Source: Neocallimastix lanati (nom. inval.)
Lineage: Eukaryota; Neocallimastigomycota; Neocallimastigomycetes; Neocallimastigales; Neocallimastigaceae
DNA: 64,000 nt
NCBI GenBank assembly: GCA_016946835.1
Contig: JACVTC010000042.1
Span: forward strand, 662,001-726,000
Reading direction: 5' to 3'
The position numbers were made by a program, and so were the translations under genes. Each line of letters opens with the position of its first letter. Positions within the stretch are counted from its first letter, which is position 1. Shown here piece after piece: positions 34,815-46,990 of this stretch. The notes under the pieces are model-generated. The model searched no databases, was not told where the DNA came from, and saw nothing but the letters and a program-made list of their open reading frames with translations.

Positions 34815-34886
34815 TGGAGAGTGAGTGATTCAAACACCCAACCTTCCGCTCTGGAGGCGGACGCGCTACCGTTGCGCCAACCCTCC
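34815..34886 (-). tRNA. tRNA-Trp (CCA)
   Basis: 72 bases on the minus strand. The acceptor GGAGGGT pairs with ACTCTCC, with discriminator A. The anticodon stem-loop TCCGC-CTCCAGA-GCGGA gives anticodon CCA, so Trp is decoded from UGG only by this gene. The T-arm GGGTG-TTTGAAT-CACTC is complete. No intron. The gene converges on tRNA-Cys. A retroelement end lies 10 bases upstream of its 5' end. Confidence 0.96.
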
Positions 34887-34896
34887 TTTTGTTGGG

Positions 34897-34915
34897 TGTA
34901 ACAGATACATGGTAA
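34897..34915 (+). repeat. LTR family A, 19-bp tip (copy A4)
   Basis: TGTAACAGATACATGGTAA is identical to the start of the family A LTRs. It is cut off by LTR C2. It begins 10 bases upstream of the mature 5' end of tRNA-Trp. Confidence 0.7.
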
Positions 34916-35862
34916 TGTAAAATAAAATACTTATCAAGTCTAGGTTTGTGGCTATTCTAAACTAACTTTACTACACTAATAACACTATATCCTAAACCTC
35001 TATTAATTAATTAATTATTATTTTTTTTTAATTTCTTTTATTTAATTATCTTTTTTATTAACTAATTTTCAACAACCACTTAACTGGGTAACGCAGGGTC
35101 CTTTCCGGAGTTCCCACTAGCAGTTAAGGTTTTACAAACTATAATATAATTGTTTTATAAGAAAATAACTATTCTAGTAAAAGTTACGAAACTAATAATA
35201 AAATTTAAATTTTCCTATTACTATACGATTTTCCTATTCTATACGATTTTCCAACTATCGTTCAATAGTTGAAAAATTAACTCTTTTTATACTTTTTCAA
35301 AATAAAGTTTTAAATCAAAATAAATTTTAATAAATTACATAAACATATTATTTTATATTATCAATTACATTATATAATAAATTACATGAAATGTTATGAA
35401 TTATTTTGATATAAATCCTATTTAAAACTATCTAATTTTTCTAAAATTTTCTATGAAGAAAATTTAGAGTTTAATTCATTAATTATATGATTAAATATAT
35501 TCTATCCATATATTTAATTTAAATTTTGCCAAGTTGTGAAAACCAATTTACTAAACCACAACTTGCTATTTTTATTTTTAGAATTTCTATAATTTAAAAG
35601 ACAAGTAAACAAAACGACAAGTTTTTGTAAACAAACGGAAAAGGCAATATTCCTTTAATTATTTTAATTTAACTAATTAATCACTAATTATTTTTTAATT
35701 TATGAAGTTTCGTGATTCAAACTGAGTAATTGTTACGTAAATAATTTAGTCATAAATTTTTGAGAAAATTATTTAAATTAATAATTTGGAAAACATTTTT
35801 ATCCACAATAATTTACATTATATTACATTTAAATACGTATTCAAATTATTAAATATTTTACA
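34916..35862 (-). repeat. LTR related to family C (C2)
   Basis: A 947-bp block with TG...CA ends (TGTAAAATAAAATAC...AAATATTTTACA). Its left third is the reverse complement of the 3' third of LTR C3 (36470-36913), including a GC-rich hairpin (35079-35128) and TATA-like TTTTTATACTTTTTC. The right two thirds are not shared, so it is a related but different LTR. Confidence 0.6.
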
Positions 35863-35866
35863 ATAT

Positions 35867-35905
35867 TGTAAAAGGTAAGTTTACTTCTAACTAAAACAAT
35901 AAAAA
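35867..35905 (-). repeat. LTR family A, terminal fragment (copy A5)
   Basis: TGTAAAAGGTAAGTTTAC and the next twenty bases resemble the end of family A LTRs (TGTAAAAGGTAAGTTTATTA in A1). It is cut off by LTR C3 at 35906. Confidence 0.55.
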
Positions 35906-36913
35906 TGTCACGAATATAAGTGGATTCAAGGTTAAAATTCACTATTAGATCAATTGAAATTTAATTTAGTTATTGACAAAAATTATTTTAATTCGATTTT
36001 AATTATAAAAATAATTATTAGAAAATTAAAAAATCAGAAACCAAAGGGTTTGGACTTATTTATTAAAGATAATTTAATTTATTTTAACCTTTAAGAATTT
36101 AATAAAAATAACTTGAAGAAAAACAACGACAACTCAACAAATAATGGAAATATTATATTGATATTCACACTAAAATTATATTAATTAGGAAGCTACGGAC
36201 GAGAACTACAACATATGTTAAAATCAACCTTATTGGATAACTAGATAACGAGATATTGGACTTTAAAGATATTTTAAATATAAAAAATAATTTAATTATT
36301 TAATTATAACCCTAAATTATTAATTAAAAAATCTATATTAGATAACGTCTCTTAACTTGGAAATTATATTATTAATTTTTATTATTAATTAAAAATACAG
36401 AATTAGTTATTAGTAATAGTTTTATAATATTTTAGTTAGTTTATTACAATTTATTCAATTTAAATTTTAATTTTCAAAAAGTATAAAAGGAGTTAATTTT
36501 CAACTATTGAACGAAAGTTGGAAAATAGTGGAAAATAGTATAGTAGAGTATAGAAAAGTATAGTATAGTATAGTATAGATAATATAGCTTTTATATTTTA
36601 TTAATTAGTGTTATAACTATTATTAGAATAGTTATTTTTTATAAAACAAATTTTATTTTAAATTTTATCTTAAAAATCTTAACTGCTAGTAGGCATTCCG
36701 GTAAAGGACCTTACGGTACCCAGTTAAGTGATTGTTGATTTATAGTATAGTTAAATTTAATAAATAAGAAATATTAATAAAGGAATTTTTATAAAACAAA
36801 AAATTAAATTAGTTTTTAATTTTAGTGTTTTAGTTATAGTGTTAATATAATAAAACTGTGTAAAATAAATAATAGTCTGTCCACTCCGACCTAAGCTATT
36901 AGTTTATTTTACA
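35906..36913 (+). repeat. LTR family C, copy C3
   Basis: A 1,008-bp LTR, TGTCACGAATATAAGTGG...AGTTTATTTTACA. It matches C1 over its first 520 bases. It has a TATA-like AGTATAAAAGGAG near 36480 and a GC-rich hairpin CTTAACTG/CAGTTAAG at 36678-36728. The flanking DNA lacks a clear target duplication. Confidence 0.75.
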
Positions 36914-36929
36914 TACACTTTCCCTAGAA

Positions 36930-37980
36930 AATCAGAAATGCTCTCTCAACGACAAATTCGTTGGTACGAATTTTTATCTAGATTTGATTTTAAGCTTATT
37001 TATCGTGCTGGAAAGAAGTCTGGTAAACCTGATTTACTCTCAAGAAGAAGTGATCATTTATTCGCCAATTTACGAACTGTGTCAAAATGTTGTTTAACAA
37101 TTAGTAAAAAATCTAGTGATTCTCTCATTAATTATATATTGTCTTCATTAAATTCGGATGAATTATTTTGTAAAATTAAAACTTATTTAAGCAACAATTC
37201 CTCATCTTCGCCTCCTATCAATAATATAAATAAAGTAAAAATTGATGAGGAAGGATTTCTACTTTTTGATAATTTGATTTATGTTCCTGAATCATTAAGA
37301 ACAAGGATTCTTGAACTCCATCATGATTCAGTTTCTGCTGGTCACTTTGGTATTAAAAAGTCGTCCGAACTTATTTCCCGTAATTTTTGGTGGCCAAAAT
37401 TATTCAATGATGTTTCTAGATTTGTTAGGTCTTGTGAAATTTGTTGTAAAAACAAGGTCCCCGTTATAAACCATACCGTCTACTTTCACCCCTTTCTACA
37501 CCGAATAAACCGTGGTCTGAATTATCTATGGATTTTATTGTTGATCTGCCAAAGTCTAAAGATCTTACTTGTATTATGGTTGTTGAAGATCGTTTAACTA
37601 ATATGGCACATTTTATTCCCTTTCGCTGTCTTCCAACTGCTGCCATTGCCGCTGATGCTATTCTTTCTACTATTTTTCGTTTGCATGGCTTACCGGAATC
37701 TATTATTTCTGACAGAGGTTCTCAGTTTACTTCTGCGTTTTGGAACAGATTATGTAGCCTATATGACATTGAACATTCTCTTTCTACTGCTAATCATCCT
37801 CAAACAGATGGTCAAACGGAGAGGGTGAACGCGATATTGGAACAATATCTCCGTTGCTTCATCAACGAAAGACAAAACAATTGGGCTGATCTTTTACCAT
37901 TTGCTGAGTTCTCATATAATAACTCTATACAGCAATCAATTAATCAAACACCATTTTTTGCAAATTATGGATTTAAAATA
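36930..37980 (+). mobile_element. Ty3/gypsy fossil (RNase H end, integrase)
   Basis: Plus-strand fragment of gypsy pol. It starts inside RNase H (SQRQIRWYEFLSRFDFKLIY, then KKSGKPDLLSRRSDH), continues with the H2C2 integrase finger (HHDSVSAGHFG and CEICCKN) and the core with SMDFIVDLP, ISDRGSQFTSAFW and HPQTDGQTERVNAILE, and stops before the C-terminal domain at FFANYGF. It is truncated at both ends with very few breaks between. The 5' border is at LTR C3. It is related to, but distinct from, the 10.6-12.4 kb fossil. Confidence 0.9.
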
Positions 37981-38577
37981 ATATTTTTTATTGTACAATA
38001 TATATTTAAAATAGAAATTTTTTAATAAATTATAGAAGACAATAGTATATAAATTTAGAAAAACTGTTATTATAAACAATTCACCTCATGATTAAATATT
38101 AATAAAATAATTTATTTTTAATTAAAGGAAACAATAATAACAAAATCATACAGTCACATTTGTAATAAATATTAAACAAAATAATTTATTTCTAATAAAA
38201 ATATAATAGTAATAAAGTCACATTTATATTATTTAATAATGAAAACTAAATGATTGGTCCCAATAATGATCAAGGAAACAATCATACCAATATTTTTTTA
38301 ATATTTAAAAAAAAATAGATTAATGTTTGTAAATTAAATTAAGTAAACATTACTCATTAATGATCACACGATTATTAATAATATATTGTTACTAAATAAA
38401 AAATAAAACCAATAGTTATAAGTTTCTATTTATATCATTTAATATATTATATTAAAATATCAAACTGAATTAAAATATATAAAGAGATAAAAATATAAAT
38501 TAAAAATAAAATAAAATAATACAAAAAATAAAGTAAAATTAATTTAGAATAATAATAAGAAATTATTTTAATTAAAG
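37981..38577. other. AT-rich DNA before the copia fossil
   Basis: No gene visible. Some words recur within it (AAATAATTTATTT, AGTCACATTT), suggesting an old duplicated LTR or leader. A match to the copia 3' LTR was sought and is not convincing. Confidence 0.5.
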
Positions 38578-41455
38578 ATGAGTAGAAACAACAATAGAAG
38601 CAATTCTAGAAATCAAATTATTAACATTCCCGAACATGAAAATATTTTTTCCAACAAAGGCATTTCCTTTAATTATTCGGAAAATCTCAACCATGTAACA
38701 GAAGAAAGAATGGAAGATGTTTTCTCTGTGGAAAATATGGTCACTACAAAAAGGAATGTATCAAATATAAAAGAAATAAATTTTTTAAACGAAATCATAA
38801 AAATAAATCCATTAAACTCAAAGAAAATTTAATAAAAAACATATTAAAAATAAAATTAATGATAAACATATATATTCACTTAGTAAATCCAATAGTTATG
38901 AAGATAATTATTCGAAGGATTTTTCTAAAGATTACAATTCCGATAACGCAATTGAAATCAACTGTTTAGAAGTGGCAAATAATATAAACTATAACAATAA
39001 CAATAAAAATAACAATAAAAATAACTTTATAACTTGGATTTTAGACTCCGGTGAGTCAATCAGTACTACTAACGACAAAAATCACCTCATAAATATAAGA
39101 AATGTAAGACGAAACTTTTGCTAGCAAATGGTAAAAAGGTCTTATCTGAAATTTCAGGGGATTTCCAAGGATACATAAACAATTATAAATTCACTTTAAA
39201 AAATGTTTATTACTCAAGATATATTAAAAGAAATTTAATTTCCATCAATCAATTGATATCTCAAAATTACAATGTTATTTTCAATAATTTCAATAATAAA
39301 CCACAAGCGTTAATATATGATAACAAAAGGAATAGAATTTATAAAGCAGCATCCAATGATTAAAACACATATCAGATTGTTACCTTAATTCATCAAACTA
39401 GTTTATACTCAACAAAAAACAAAGAAATAAATTATTTAAATTCAAATAATCAACAAATAATGGACCTTTGGCATAGACGCTTAGGCCATTACGATATTTC
39501 AAAAATTAAAAACAAATTGAACAATACCAACTTTAAACGAAAATGTCCAGTATGCGTCAACTTAAAATTAAAAAATAAACCATATAAACTCTCTCAAAAT
39601 AAGACTAAAAATATATTAGATTTAATTCATTTAGATCTTGTAGGGCCTGTAACTCCTTCAATTAACAATAACAAATATTTTCTTACAATTTTAGATGACT
39701 ATTCAAGATATGGTTGGGTCATCTTCACTGAAAATAAGAATGAAGTTTTTAATAAATTCATTGTATGGTACAATAAAATTTTCAATTCATTAAATGTAAA
39801 TATTAAATCAATTAGATAAGACAACCTGAAGGCCATCCATCTCACAGTAAGTATTTTTGGGAACTTCACAAAGCTCTCTACGGGTATAAAAAGAGAACAC
39901 CAAAATAGATTACAATAACAATACGATAAGAATTTATTTTATTAAAATTTTTTATAAAAAATATTTTTTCTTAATGTTATATATTTATTATTAGTTAATA
40001 ACAATTACACCAAAAAAAAAATGTGAAAAATATCTTCTATTTATACTTTTCCTATATACATTTATAATATATTATTTTATTTAAATTTCATATATTTTAA
40101 TATAAAATTATCCTAATGAATTTTATTAAATAATAAATATATAAAGTATAGCTAAATTTAGAAAAATATAATAATTAATTAAACTAAATACTAAATAATT
40201 AAAATTAAGTATATTTATTATCTATTTATTATTTTAATATTATAAGTAAAGTCTTTATTTATTTTCGATTTGAAAACAATGTTAAAAAGAGTCATGATTA
40301 AATTTTAAAACTTAATTTTCACAAAATAAATTATTAATTTATTTTGTTTTAAACTTTAATTAATATAGAATTAATAAAAATAGGTTTTAATAGGATAAAT
40401 AGTGAATCGTGCGTTTACATTAAATTAAACAACAAGAAAGAAATAGTTTGTATTCTCTCAGTATATGTTGATGACATTCTTATCGCTGGAACAAATCAAG
40501 AAATAAACAAAGTAAATCAATCCATACAGAAGTTCAATATAAAAGATATTGGTGCTGTTGAATTCGTAATTGGAATAAAGTTCACAAAAACAATTAATGG
40601 ATACGTTTTACACCAAACAAGATATATAAATGATATATTTAATAAATTCAACATTAATGATTTAACACCTTCAAAAAATCTTATACCAGTGATAAATTCA
40701 AATTTACGATCACAAAAATTTAATGTAACAAAATACAGAAGTGCCGTCGGGAGCTTGTTATATTTAGCTATCTGTACTCGCCCTGATATATTGTTTGCCG
40801 TGAGTAGAGCCTTAAGAAAATCAACAGATAAAAGTTTATAAGATTGGACTAACGTATTAAAAATTTTTAGATATCTCAAGTAAACAAAGGATTATGGAAT
40901 CAAAATAGAAAAAGGAATAAAATTAAAAATATACATAGATGCTGACTTTGCTGGGGATTCAGATACAAGAAAATCAACCTCCGGATTTCTTATGCAAATG
41001 GGAAATACTCCAACAAGTTGGTATTCCGAACTACAACACTGCGTAACTACCTCAACTGCGGAAGCCGAATATTACAGTTTAATTGAATGTGCAAAACATT
41101 CATAATGGTATAAAAATTTATTAAATGAATTAAACTTCAACATCAAAGAAATAATAATTTTTGTAGATAATAAGGCAACGATTTACAACAGCGAGAACCA
41201 GTCAATAAACCCAAGATCCAAACATATTGACATAAGATACCACCACATTCGGGATTTAGTTAATAAAAAAATCATAAAACTAGAATATATAAAATCGAAA
41301 GATAATCTTGCTGATGGCTTCATAAAATATTTAAATAATACTCTGATGAACAAATTTAAAAATATATTATTAACAAAAATAAATTAAACTATATCAAAAT
41401 CTATCTTCATTTTGTTTATTATAAGTTTTTTTTTGAAGCTAGATTTTTGGGGGAC
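38578..41455 (+). mobile_element. Ty1/copia retrotransposon fossil, internal region
   Basis: A plus-strand copia element in the usual order. It has a Gag end with CCHC knuckle (CFLCGKYGHYKKEC near 38712), protease with WILDSGES, GAG-pre-integrase with LWHRRLGHYDIS near 39465, the start of the integrase core (HLDLVGPVTPS and LDDYSRYGWV), a short reverse-transcriptase piece (ELHKALYGYKK), and after an insertion the rest of the transcriptase with YVDDILIAGT and copia RNase H (ADFAGDSDTRKSTSGF near 40945, then SKHIDIRYHHIRD). Much of integrase and transcriptase is gone. It is broken, with roughly ten breaks and at least one large loss, so it is fairly old. Confidence 0.9.
39905..40385 (-). repeat. 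Probable solo LTR inserted in the copia fossil
   Basis: About 480 bases of A/T sequence split the copia reverse-transcriptase coding. On the minus strand it has AAAAGTATAAATAGAAGATA, a plausible TATA promoter. The exact ends are not certain. Confidence 0.45.
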
Positions 41456-41723
41456 TGTCAAAATAATGAGTAATTTAAACTAATGCTAAATATAATTTTA
41501 ATATAAATATGGACCAATTACTTATTTACTATACCAATATAAAAAGCATAAAAAAAATAGAATGTAAATATATAACTTTAACAAAATTAATATAGTAAAA
41601 AAAATCTCTGAATTAAAATATTTTAATAAAACATTACTAAAGTAAAAAATTATCATTTCTATTAAATAAATTTCGTATCTTATTTTTATTTTTGTATGTC
41701 CCTTAATTTGTGTTTTTTTGACA
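41456..41723 (+). repeat. 3' LTR of the copia fossil
   Basis: A 268-bp LTR, TGTCAAAATAATGAG...TTTTTTTGACA, with matched inverted ends. It is preceded directly by TTTTTGGGGGAC, a good polypurine tract for copia. No 5' partner was found at the other end. Confidence 0.7.
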
Positions 41724-42239
41724 TAATGTATATGAAATTTTTTAATATAAAATTTATTGAAATAAAATTTAATTATTTTTTTAAATTGAAAATATTTTTT
41801 AATTAGTTTAGCTAGTTTAGTTTAGTTATAAATAGTTAAATATTAATTTAGGAATAATCTTAAATAGTTAATATTAATATTAATAGTTTTTCAAAATTAA
41901 ATATATAATTAAAATTATTATAAGTATTAAAATAATAAATAAAATAAATAATTTAAAAAATTAATTTTAGTTTTAGTAAATTAATAAATAAAAAATTATT
42001 AATTTAAAAATCTTTTGTTTATAGATAAATAGCTTCATATATATTATTAAATAACATCATATATTAATAATGTAATAAGAAAAAATATAAATACATGTAA
42101 TTTTTCTCAATTAAATCGATGTATTAGTTATTAACTATTTTACAGTTAATAACATAAGAGAAATTTATAATTAATAAAAGAATTTATTAATAAAAGAATT
42201 ACTTATTTTATTTGTTTAAATGGTAGTGTTTTTATTGTT
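41724..42239 (+). repeat. Repeat F, inverted partner of 46.3-47.0 kb
   Basis: AT-rich block whose reverse complement recurs at about 46300-46990, most clearly around TAAATACATGTAATTTTTC and ATCGATGTATTAGTTATTAA. A TATA-like word followed by a stem-forming TTAGTTATTAACTATTT/GTTAATAAC region suggests an LTR. Confidence 0.5.
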
Positions 42240-42576
42240 ATATTCTGTTTTAATTGACGGATTTATTACATTCAAGTACTTTATGAGGTCCGTACTTACA
42301 AGATGATAATTTAGAATTATCTTCGATGTTGAGAGAAGGAGGAGTTTGAACCCATACAAAGTCACCTTCTTTAAAAACAGGAGGTTCTAATCTTTTCTTA
42401 TCAGCATGCCTTTTATATAATTCTTTGGAACGTAATAATACGTCTTTTATATGATTAAAACTAGTATTTTACATTTTTTATATATTTAATATTGGTATCT
42501 ATTTTAAGTAATAAAAAGAATTCGTCCATGAAAGGATAGAACTCATAATTTATAAAGAAAGGAATTTCCTTAGTAG

Positions 42577-42970
42577 TGTAACGATGTCAGTATTGTTATA
42601 ACTTGGCTGAAGTTACTCAATTGTACCTACCTTGAGTTACCATAGTGGATGACACAAGTTTGAATTTTACCTTTTACCTTTTTGATAAAATAATTTAATT
42701 AATTCTTAATTAATTTATTCATTTAATTATATTTATTTAAAATATTAATAATCATTCATTTAATTAATTTTATTTAATTATTTAATATTTATCCATTTAT
42801 AATCAATCAATCATGTAATAGAATAATTTTTATCTTCGAATATAAATATCATGTATTATTCTTTTATTTTGACTCTTCGAGTCAATATTGTTTAACGTGA
42901 ATAATAAATAAATAAAATATAATATAAAACCATAATATATATAATTTTATTATTTTTTCAATTTATATAT
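42577..42970. repeat. Probable LTR inserted in the gypsy fossil
   Basis: About 390 bases between two coding pieces of the gypsy C-terminal part. It starts TGTAACGATGTCAGTATTG and contains the small hairpin GACTCTTCGAGTC near 42871-42883. The left 80 bases are richer in G and C than the rest. The exact right end is uncertain. Confidence 0.45.
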
Positions 42971-45572
42971 TTACTTCATCTACAAAGACCTAGTGAGCAA
43001 CATCACTAAAATCGTTAAAAGTAGATTCATTAACAGAATTATTATATGCAAATTCAGCAAGGTAGATCCAATCAACCCAATCATCATAATAATAAGCTCT
43101 TGAATAAGCTCTAAGATATTGTTCAATAAAAGAATTACATCTTTCAACTTGTTTGACGGTTTCATGATGATCTTTTGTAGCTATATGATTTTTAATTTTT
43201 AATAAATGCATAAATTCATTCCAAAAGCACTTATAAATTGTGATCCTCTGTCTGTATAAATATCTTGAGGTAAACCATGTAGTTTAAAGATATAATTTAT
43301 AAAAGCCTTAATTTGTTTTGCATAAGGTAAATATTTGAAGGGAATTAAGTGGATCATTTTAGAAAAATGATCGACAACTACCATTATTACTGTATATCCT
43401 TTAGATTCGGGAAGACCTCATAAACAGTTGATTTCAATAGATTTCCAAGGTCTTTCTGGAGTATCCAAAGATTGCAGAAGACCATATTTTCTGTGCCTAT
43501 TTATTTTGTTTCTTGCAAAGGATTGACAAGAGTTTACATATTTGGTTACATCTTCTTTTATTTTAGGCCACCAAAAGTTCCTTGTTATTAACTATTAACT
43601 CTAAAGTTCTTTTTAAATGACCGGAAGCGGGTTTTTTATGATATTTTGTTAATATTTCTAATTGGAGAACTTCAGGAATATATACTTGATTATAATAAAA
43701 TATAAAATTGTCCTTTATTTTAAACTTTTCCATTTTTCTAAAGGGCTTATAAGACATATCATTTTTTATATTTTGAGGACTAAAGTAAAGTCGAATATCC
43801 TCATCTATAGCGTCAGACTTGGTAGCATCAATAATTCATTCTAAAATGTCATTAATAATACTAACAAAACATGGAATTTTTTAATGTTTTAACGTCTAAA
43901 ATATTTTCAGGTTTCTCCTCTGTGTTGTTTTTAATATAATCAGGTCTTCTAGATAGACTATGAGGTTTTCCATTTTTGTTTCCTTGCCGATATTTTATTA
44001 TAAAATTATATTTTTAGAAGAAAAGGTACTATTTGTGTTGTCTTTGATTTAAAACCTTTCCTACTAATATGTATATTAAGTTCTATTATCCGTATAGACA
44101 GTAATTTGGTATTTAGTAGATGTCTCCAAGCAATAAAGGCATCCCTTATAACGAGTAGTTCTTTATTAGTAACTGTATAATTAATTTCGGCGTTTAATAA
44201 ACTTCTAGAATAATATGCTACTGGATGTAAATTATTTTTTTATCCTTTTGAGATAGAACAGCATCAATAGCATAATTACTTGCATCATATTCTATTATAA
44301 AAGATTTTGTAATATCAGAATGAAGTAGAATTGAAGAAGTAATTAATTTTTACTTTAATTTCTTAAAAGCATTTTTGCATTCATTTCTCCATAAAAATTT
44401 ACTATTATTCCTTGTTAAATTATATAAAAGTTTTGCAATTTTTGCAAATTCTTTAACAAATCTTCAATAGTAGTTGCATAGGCTAATAAATCTTTGAACA
44501 TCTTTTAAATTTTCTGGCCTTGGCCACTCTTTTATTGATTTAATTTTCTTTGGGTCAGTAGATACACCATCACCAGATAAAATGTATCCTAAAAATTCAA
44601 CTTTATTCAGGTCAAATTCACCATCTTTCTAATTTTAAATATAAATTATTATTAATTATAGTTTGATGGACATTTCTGACTTGATTATGAAGCTCCTCCA
44701 AATCTTTGGAATAAATTAAAATATCATCAAGATATAAGATCAAAATTTTCCAAGTATGGTCTAATAAATAGAATTAATAAAATATTGGAAAGTGGCAGGC
44801 ACATTTTTTAAACCAAAGGACGTAACTAAATATTCATAATGACCATATTTAGTTCTAAACGCAGTTTTATATTTGTCATCTTCTTTTATTCTTATTAAAT
44901 TATAAGCAGAACGTAAATCCATTTTTGTAAAGTATTTTGCTCCCTTTGCTTTTTCTATTATATCTGTTAATAGAAGGAGAGAATATGAATTTCTTATAGT
45001 TACTGCATTTAATTTTTTATAGTCCATACATAACTTAAGAGAACCATCTTTTTTCTTTTGGAAAAGGATAGGATATCCAGCAGGTGATTCAAATGGTCTA
45101 ATAAATCCTATTTCTAAATTTTCTTTTATATAATCCTTTAGAACTTGTGATTATTCTTCAGTTAATGGATAAATCAGGCCGTATTGGAGGTGTAGCGTCT
45201 TTTTCTAAAATAATCTTACAGTCGGTTAAACGGTGAGGAGGTAATTTATTTTCTTCTTTTTTGCTAAATATTATTGTTAAATCTTGATATTGATGAGGAA
45301 TTTCTTCTATTTTTGGATTCTTATTTTTAATATTAATTTTATCTTTCGTTGAAAGGAAACAATATATTAAAAAATTATAACTATATTCGTTTTTATTATT
45401 ATATAAGTCTTGATGATTTTTGTTAAGTTTTTTGAAAGAAAATTTACTTTTAAATTTATTTAAATATTTTACATATATAAATTTTAGAATTTTTATCAAA
45501 AGAATTTTTATATTTATTAAACTTTGGATTTTTTCCAAATTTTGAAAAATTTTTTAAATTTATATTTTATGG

Positions 45573-45991
45573 AGTACAGGTCACTGTAGAGGGCGGGGTT
45601 CGAATCCTCGGAATGGCACCAAATAATCGGATGAGGTTTCTATCCTGGGATATCATGAGACCACACGTGATGTCCATAAGGCTTTCCCTCAGATGATTAT
45701 TTCACCCAACCCTGATACTACGCTTTGAATTGAAGCATAGACCTTGATGATTGTAAAATTTCCAATCGCCAATGATTTCACCCACTAGGGAGGAGTTAAT
45801 GGTTCCGTTCTGATGCTCGTGGTCATTAGAGATATATGTAGGAACGTTAGGAATGCATCTCCGGGCAGTGTGTAACGACGATTGAGAGCGGCGAAGCTGA
45901 TACAGTATGCCAATAACTCATCACCTTACAGTTAATTAATAACTGTATGGCCATATGGGAGATGGGTACCCATATGTGCAAGTCTATGTTT
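45573..45991 (+). mobile_element. SINE-like retroposon with 14-bp target duplication
   Basis: A 419-bp insertion that is close to half G+C by eye, in DNA that is mostly A/T. It is flanked by TTTATATTTTATGG at 45559-45572 and 45992-46005, a perfect 14-bp duplication, the hallmark of target-primed reverse transcription rather than LTR or MULE integration. Near its left end it has GGTTCGAATCC (45597-45607), a perfect tRNA B box, followed by CTCGGAATGGCACC. No open frame is present. The right end has two 8-bp hairpins, TACAGTTA/TAACTGTA and CATATGGG/CCCATATG (45952-45976), then a short T run. A clear A box is lacking, so the head may be 5' truncated or unusual. Confidence 0.7.
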
Positions 45992-46259
45992 TTTATATTT
46001 TATGGTGATATTTTTTGAATAATTTTTATAATAAAATTTATTTTTTATTTTTCTTTTAAAAAATTTATTTTTGAAAATTTTTCTTTTCAACATGTTTAAA
46101 TAAAAATTATTTTCCTTATTTTTTATATATTAATTTTTATAATTATTTGATGAGTTGTAATTTAAATAAGAATATAAAGTGTTATTTTTATAATTATAAT
46201 GTATTTTGAATTTTCTAATAGATTGATTACCTATAAAGAGTTTATATGAAACAGATTAC

Positions 46260-46990
46260 AAATAACAAAATACACAAAATATATATAAAAACACGTAATA
46301 AAAAAAATTCCTTTTTTTAATAAATAATCTTTTATTAAATTAAAAATAAATCTCTTCTCGTTATTAACTATTTGATAGTCAATAACTAATACATTGATTT
46401 AATTATAGAAATTTACATGTATTTATAATTTTTTATGATTATATTATAATATATTATTTCTATCTAATTTACATATATTACTATTTATTTATAAACAAAA
46501 TATTTATTAATAATTTTATTAAATAATAATTAACTAAAACTAAACAATAATTAATTCAATAAATTTTCAACTTATTTACAATAATAATTAAATTCAATAA
46601 AAGCTCATTTATTAGATATTTATTATATAAATATTATTAATACTAATGTTTATATATTTAAAATTCAAAACTATTTTAATAAACTATTTAAACTAATTAT
46701 AACTATTTAAAACTATTCCGAAATTAATTTTAAAGTATTTTAAACTAACTAAACCAAATTAACTAACTAAAATAAAATAACTAAATTAAATAAACTAAAT
46801 TAACTAACTTAAATAAATTATTTAGATTAAATTTATTATCCAAAATTATTTAAATAATAATTTATCCTTTATGAAAAGTTTACATAAATTTATAATTAAT
46901 TTTCATATACGTAAATCATAAATTTATGTAATTTTATTACATTAATTAATTATGTAATAATTAATTATTAAAGATTTTATTAAATCTTTA
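46260..46990 (-). repeat. Repeat F (LTR-like) inserted in the gypsy fossil
   Basis: About 730 bases separating the protease part of the gypsy fossil (47.0-47.4 kb) from its reverse transcriptase. It is the reverse complement, diverged, of 41.72-42.24 kb. On the minus strand it starts about TGTAAAGATTTAATAAAATC and has AATTATAAATACATGTAAAT as a TATA-like region. There are no coding frames. Confidence 0.55.

Noticed and set aside
35079-35128. Hammerhead-type ribozyme in the GC-rich LTR hairpin
   Set aside because: The CTGATGA and GAAA core elements are absent.
34916-36913. C2 and C3 as the two LTRs of one element
   Set aside because: They are in opposite orientation, share only one third of their length and enclose no coding region.
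38010-38577. A 5' LTR for the copia fossil
   Set aside because: Only a short, weak and inverted resemblance to the 3' LTR start was found near 38350.
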